The notes beneath the pieces were generated by a model. That model was not told the DNA's origin and did no database searches. It worked only from the letters and a program-made list of their open reading frames with translations. A stretch of DNA of 7,368 nucleotides from Flavobacterium sp. MC2016-06 (GTDB taxonomy: Bacteria > Bacteroidota > Bacteroidia > Flavobacteriales > Flavobacteriaceae): contig NZ_WMID02000065.1 in assembly GCF_009711165.2 (NCBI RefSeq), forward strand, positions 1 through 7,368, read 5' to 3'. Shown one piece after another: positions 5,233-7,368 of the stretch. Numbering within the stretch: position 1 is the stretch's first letter; each line of letters starts with the position of its first letter. A program made the position numbers and the translations under genes.

Positions 5233-5754
5233 TTACCTAATACTATCAATATATTTTAAATAGCTAATTCTAATATCTTTTAAATTATCTTTTGATAAAA
5301 TTAATTCCTCAACATAATCATATTTTATTTTTTGCAGATAACTATTTCTTTCAAACTTAATTTGATTCTTTCCTCCAACCAAAAAATTATCTATTAATAT
5401 TAATGATCCATCAGAGTTATTAATAAAAGAAGCCATATCAATTTTTGAAGAACAAGGATCCTTAAAGTCAATCCAATTGTTGTAATGAGAAGTATCATCC
5501 TTAAAACTCAATAAATAATAAAGAAAATCCTTATTTTGTTTATAAAACAAGGCATGTGCTTTTTCATAATCCAGCGAGTCTTTTTTAAACTTTTCTTCAG
5601 TAACATTCCAGCAAAACAGTATATCTTTTTTACTTATCTGCTTACTAAGAGTATAATTTTTATTGAATTCTTTTAAAATAGTATTATAATTTTTAGCTTC
5701 ATGATGGCAGCTTAATAATAAAGTTACCGCAAATAAGATAAATAGTTTTTTCAT
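5233..5754 (-). CDS. Predicted lipoprotein, first gene of the RAYT-embedded immunity cluster
   Basis: The 173-residue product begins MKKLFILFAVTLLLSC, a typical signal with lipobox LLSC at Cys 16, so it should be a lipid-anchored envelope protein. The mature part is Lys-, Asp- and Tyr-rich; a recognisable block is NNWIDFKDPCSSKIDMASFI followed by DGSLILIDNFLVGGKNQIKF. No family recognised. Upstream, another frame reads SPKSNKK and then TGA 4 bases before this ATG, which may be the last codons of a toxin tip. The RAYT 5' fragment ends about 10-25 bases upstream, so the cluster starts exactly where the RAYT match stops. The immunity role is inferred from context. Confidence 0.7.
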   Translation of the reverse strand: MKKLFILFAVTLLLSCHHEAKNYNTILKEFNKNYTLSKQISKKDILFCWNVTEEKFKKDSLDYEKAHALFYKQNKDFLYYLLSFKDDTSHYNNWIDFKDPCSSKIDMASFINNSDGSLILIDNFLVGGKNQIKFERNSYLQKIKYDYVEELILSKDNLKDIRISYLKYIDSIR

Positions 5755-5764
5755 AGTTCATTTT

Positions 5765-6028
5765 TTATTCGACTTGGGTGAATTTTTTAAAATCTCTTAT
5801 AATATCAGACAATATAAAACCTTCTGTTCCTTTACAAAGCAAATGTATATGACTGCCCATTATACAATATGCATAAATCTCTAAACCTTTATTTCTCTGA
5901 CAATATTGCAAAGCATTAATCAAATTGTTTTTTTGATTGAGTCTAGTAAAAACATCAATCCATCCTACGATAGTTATGGTAATAAAATAAGCTTCTTCTG
6001 TTGTTGTTGCTTTGTATTTGGTTGACAT
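5765..6028 (-). pseudogene. RAYT (REP-associated tyrosine transposase, IS200-like Y1) N-terminal half, truncated
   Basis: The start is taken as ATG 6028 (MSTKYKATTTEEAYFI), which matches the remnant at 277. An ATG further upstream (6073) lies within the promoter region. The product carries the RAYT/Y1 signature: EAYFITITIVGWIDVF, then LEIYAYCIMGSHIHLLCK with the HUH pair H-I-H, then LSDIIRDFKKFT. After FKKFT the match is lost and three codons (QVE) lead to a stop at 5765-5767. The helix with the catalytic tyrosine and the IHNNP-containing C-terminal part are missing, so it should be inactive for cleavage. In intact systems such proteins nick and mobilise REP hairpins like those flanking it here. 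Confidence 0.9.
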
Positions 6029-6045
6029 AATTTCTTTTATTCCTA

Positions 6046-6074
6046 CAAATATACTCATTCTTACAAAAAACAAA
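6046..6074 (-). promoter_or_regulatory. Bacteroidetes-type promoter of the RAYT gene
   Basis: On the - strand TATATTTG (6046-6053) fits the Bacteroidetes -7 box TAnnTTTG exactly, and TTTG (6071-6074) lies 17 bases upstream as a -33 box. The transcript would start about 35-40 bases before ATG 6028. In the remnant copy at the left end of the window the -7 box has changed to TATATTTA. If active, it could also drive the three immunity genes placed inside the RAYT. Confidence 0.5.
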
Positions 6075-6100
6075 AAGCACAGCTTTACACTGTACTTTTT
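6072..6100. terminator. Hairpin in the RAYT leader
   Basis: AAAAAGCACAG and CTGTACTTTTT flank the loop CTTTACA; one C-A mismatch breaks an otherwise 11-bp stem. It is the counterpart of the perfect hairpin at 320-348 and could end transcription in either direction, overlapping the -33 region of the RAYT promoter. Confidence 0.45.
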
Positions 6101-6112
6101 ACATTGTTTAAC

Positions 6113-6134
6113 ATATATATATATATATATATAT
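6113..6134. repeat. (AT)11 microsatellite
   Basis: Eleven AT units lie between the RAYT leader hairpin and the REP. The other copy of this element has only TATAG at the same place (360-364), so the tract expanded in this copy. It is self-complementary and could extrude. Confidence 0.9.
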
Positions 6135-6203
6135 CTGCCTTACTTTGCGGGCACAGATTACAAATCTGCGCTAACTTTGTGTAGATATATCTGCGTGATC
6201 GGG
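6134..6203 (-). repeat. REP sequence upstream of the RAYT gene
   Basis: On the - strand it reads CCCGATCACGCAGATATATC, then ACACAAAGTTAGCGCAGATT, TGTAATCTGTGCCCGCAAAG and TAAGGCAGAT. GCGCAGATT pairs with AATCTGTGC (one G-U) to form a REP hairpin with a small loop. This is the uninterrupted form of the hairpin that palindrome D carries with the 139-bp unit in its loop. It forms the outer end of the RAYT element on this side. Confidence 0.85.
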
Positions 6204-6239
6204 CTTAAATTATAAAAAGCACCTAATCTGTAACACTAT

Positions 6240-6280
6240 CGAAAAATAAGTAGCTACCTCAGTTTTGAGACAGCTACTTT
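6240..6280 (-). terminator. Rho-independent terminator of the deaminase/immunity operon
   Basis: The inverted repeat AAGTAGCT (6248-6255) and AGCTACTT (6272-6279) is extended by CTCA/TGAG around a short loop. On the - strand the stem is followed by ATTTTTC, giving a T-run. It lies about 90 bases after the immunity gene stop at 6370, the right place to end that transcript. The rest of 6204-6369 shows nothing else. Confidence 0.75.
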
Positions 6281-6369
6281 AAATTATTTCTTTCTAAAAT
6301 TTGTTCAATTTCAAAAGGTTAGAATTTTAAAATCTCATATCACTAACTTTGAAACACTACCTAATCTAT

Positions 6370-6819
6370 CTATTGGATATCATTTATTGTTATTGAATCT
6401 ATTTGTTCAATATTTCCAGTATAAATAGTTTTATTTATCATCTGAAAAATATCTGATGGTAATTTCTCTAATTCTAATGGACTCTCGGGCTTTACTACTA
6501 AATGATAATTCAAATCTGAAAAATTGTTTAGAGACGATTTATCAAAAACGTATAACCCTCGTTTGGCCATGTAAACAAAATCACTTAGATAGTTTTCCGT
6601 AATGGTTGAACCTTTAATTTCTTCAAGTTTATTGTTAATTATAACTTTTGATTTATCGGGAAGATTTCTAAAATAAGAGGAAATAACACCTATTTTTTCG
6701 TCTAAATTAGTCACTGAATTTGGCAATTTTCCTCCTCCAGATGCTACAAAACCAATTTTATTATCATTTATAAAAAACCAATCAATATCTAATGTCTGTT
6801 GCTGTATATCTGTAAACAT
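6370..6819 (-). CDS. Candidate immunity protein partner of the deaminase toxin tip
   Basis: The 149-residue cytosolic protein starts MFTDIQQQTLDIDWFFINDN and continues KIGFVASGGGKLPNSVTN, with no signal peptide. The DIDWFFxDxxxxxxFASGGGxLPxSV opening is one I associate with small proteins beside Bacteroidetes toxin genes, but I cannot name the family. The C-terminal part (LYVFDKSSLNNFSDLNYHLV) is acidic to neutral. ATG 6819 is 12 bases after the toxin-tip stop, in the same direction, which suggests a pair whose natural target is the deaminase at 6832-7110. A good terminator follows at 6240-6280. No separate promoter is seen. Confidence 0.7.
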   Translation of the reverse strand: MFTDIQQQTLDIDWFFINDNKIGFVASGGGKLPNSVTNLDEKIGVISSYFRNLPDKSKVIINNKLEEIKGSTITENYLSDFVYMAKRGLYVFDKSSLNNFSDLNYHLVVKPESPLELEKLPSDIFQMINKTIYTGNIEQIDSITINDIQ

Positions 6820-6831
6820 ATTTTAATAATT

Positions 6832-7110
6832 TTATAATCCAAATGTTGTTTGATAATTTTGACAAGCAGGAACAACCTCTCCTGTTCTCGGGCGAATTGC
6901 ATCTGTAAAATTTACTTGCTTAGGAGTTGCCGAAGGATTTTGCAAAAGTAATTCATTTGCAGCTCGAAATTCTCCGCAACATCCTACAATGTTTCCAGAA
7001 GCTGTTTTTGTCCCTACACCACCCAATTCTGCTGCCGCAGCTTCTAATTGTGGAGCAACTGTTGCTGATACAGAACCACTCGTGGTTATTAACGAGGTTT
7101 TGCAAAGCAT
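6832..7110 (-). pseudogene. 3' tip of a toxin gene with a YwqJ-like nucleic-acid deaminase domain
   Basis: The open frame (92 codons) starts at an ATG inside the RAYT-end hairpin. Its first ten residues (MLCKTSLITT) are probably element-derived, and true toxin sequence begins around SGSVSATVAPQLEAAAAELG. The core IVGCCGEFRAANELLLQNPS and the later AIRPRTGEVVPACQNY match the deaminase fold: a C-G-E motif (Cys 45 to Glu 47) for zinc and proton transfer, and a P-x-C-x-x-C motif. Here the last cysteine is Tyr 86 (TAT at 6853-6855), one base change from a Cys codon, so zinc binding is probably lost. Such domains deaminate bases in DNA, RNA or nucleotides. Truncation and the lost cysteine argue that it is no longer toxic. 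The immunity gene follows 12 bases on. Confidence 0.7.
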
Positions 7111-7121
7111 CCTCGCAAAGA
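7088..7121 (-). repeat. REP-like hairpin at the 3' end of the second RAYT
   Basis: CGAGG (7093-7097) and CCTCG (7111-7115) pair around TTTTGCAAAGCAT. The segment CTTTGCGAGG, then TTTGCAAAACCTCGTTAA on the - strand parallels CTTTGCGGGCACGGTTTGCA in palindrome D and AAAACCGCGTTAA in palindromes A and B. It joins the RAYT stop to the toxin tip and supplies the tip's ATG. The outer CCCGATCG end is missing. Confidence 0.55.
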
Positions 7122-7122
7122 C

Positions 7123-7368
7123 TTATATACTCAAAAACAAATCTAATAAGATTACCTCTAAATCATTATCCAATCCAGAATAATTTCTTGCAGAACTAAA
7201 ATAATAGTCTTCTGCTAAACTTACAATTTTGTCTTTTACAGGATTGTTATGAATATAATCTATTTTTTGTTTGATAAACTTATTGCTGTAAATATGTTCT
7301 GCATGATAACCATTCTGCCAAACTTTGTAAGTCTGATTCTTTTTTAAATGTTAACATACCTTTTGAAA
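7123..7368 (-). pseudogene. RAYT transposase, C-terminal part (5' side beyond window)
   Basis: On the - strand, ending at TAA 7123-7125, it encodes NQTYKVWQNGYHAEHIYSNK, then FIKQKIDYIHNNPVKDKIV and YYFSSARNYSGLDNDLEVIL. KxDYIHNNPV and YxxSSARxY are conserved C-terminal features of RAYT/REP-associated transposases. Upstream in this frame a TAA lies at 7351-7353, and a T6 run at 7340-7345 nearby could hide a one-base frameshift, so the gene may be broken or the frame may change there. The N-terminal part with the HUH motif would lie outside the window. The same 3' end recurs at 4246-4318 beside the NTF2-fold gene. Confidence 0.85.

Noticed and set aside
6029..6073. N-terminal extension of the RAYT fragment to an ATG at 6073.
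   Set aside because: The extension overlaps the promoter-like boxes and is unlike RAYT starts; MSTKYK at 6028 is the shared start in both copies.
7078..7092. Perfect small palindrome AACCAC-GA-GTGGTT as an operator.
   Set aside because: It falls at the join between the RAYT end and toxin-coding codons, with no promoter nearby; likely chance.
6927..7199. Two open + strand frames over the deaminase tip.
   Set aside because: They are antisense to the deaminase motifs and RAYT end, both of which read convincingly on the - strand.

Overview
The window looks like an accessory region of a Flavobacterium-type Bacteroidetes chromosome. The DNA is very AT-rich, genes lack Shine-Dalgarno sequences, one promoter fits the Bacteroidetes TAnnTTTG type, and lipoproteins carry short Bacteroidetes lipoboxes. 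The gene families (XRE-type regulator tail, Rhs-type toxin tips, RAYT transposases) are common in that group. The genus is inferred from protein style, not proven.

Most of the window is a graveyard or bank of orphan immunity genes from polymorphic-toxin (Rhs-like) systems. No full toxin is present. Four short 3' tips of toxin genes survive (a JAMM/JAB-like metallopeptidase tip, two unrecognised tips and a YwqJ-like deaminase tip). Each is followed at once, or with overlap, by a candidate immunity gene. Four more candidate immunity genes have no recognisable tip. Products include two cytosolic proteins on the + strand (one zinc-finger-like), four predicted lipoproteins or secreted proteins, an NTF2-fold immunity protein and two further cytosolic proteins.

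The cassettes are separated by REP-like palindromes whose outer ends read CCCGATCG...CGATCGGG. Three complete copies of about 241 bp (A 960-1201, B 2002-2242, C 3324-3564) and a rearranged fourth (D 4035-4245) lie between the + strand cassettes. The same REP end lies upstream of two copies of the 5' end of a RAYT (REP-associated tyrosine transposase) gene (around 230-436 and 5778-6203). The palindromes therefore look like non-autonomous relatives of a REP-RAYT-REP element. Inside each palindrome is a second unit of about 139 bp with ends ATAAGTGTTCGAAAC/GTTTCGAACACTTAT. It lies at the tip of the REP hairpin, and its core is inverted in copy D.

Layout from left to right: tail of an XRE-like regulator (1-239); RAYT 5' remnant and REP (230-436); JAMM toxin tip and zinc-finger immunity gene (437-955); REP A; toxin tip and lipoprotein (1202-1939); REP B; lipoprotein (2263-2655); mini-REP, toxin tip and a frameshifted secreted immunity gene (2665-3256); REP C; cytosolic immunity gene (3591-3977); REP D; then on the - strand a RAYT gene broken in two around three immunity genes (4246-6028), its promoter and upstream REP (to 6203), a terminator, a deaminase tip with its immunity gene (6370-7110), and the 3' end of another RAYT (7123-7368).

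The best candidate for something undescribed is this arrangement. REP/RAYT palindromes sit flush against toxin-tip/immunity cassettes, a RAYT element carries immunity genes as cargo, and the palindrome arms hold an outward-facing -7-like motif that could express the cargo. Decay is widespread: an 11-bp duplication frameshifts one immunity gene, the JAMM tip is frameshifted, and the deaminase tip appears to have lost a zinc cysteine.
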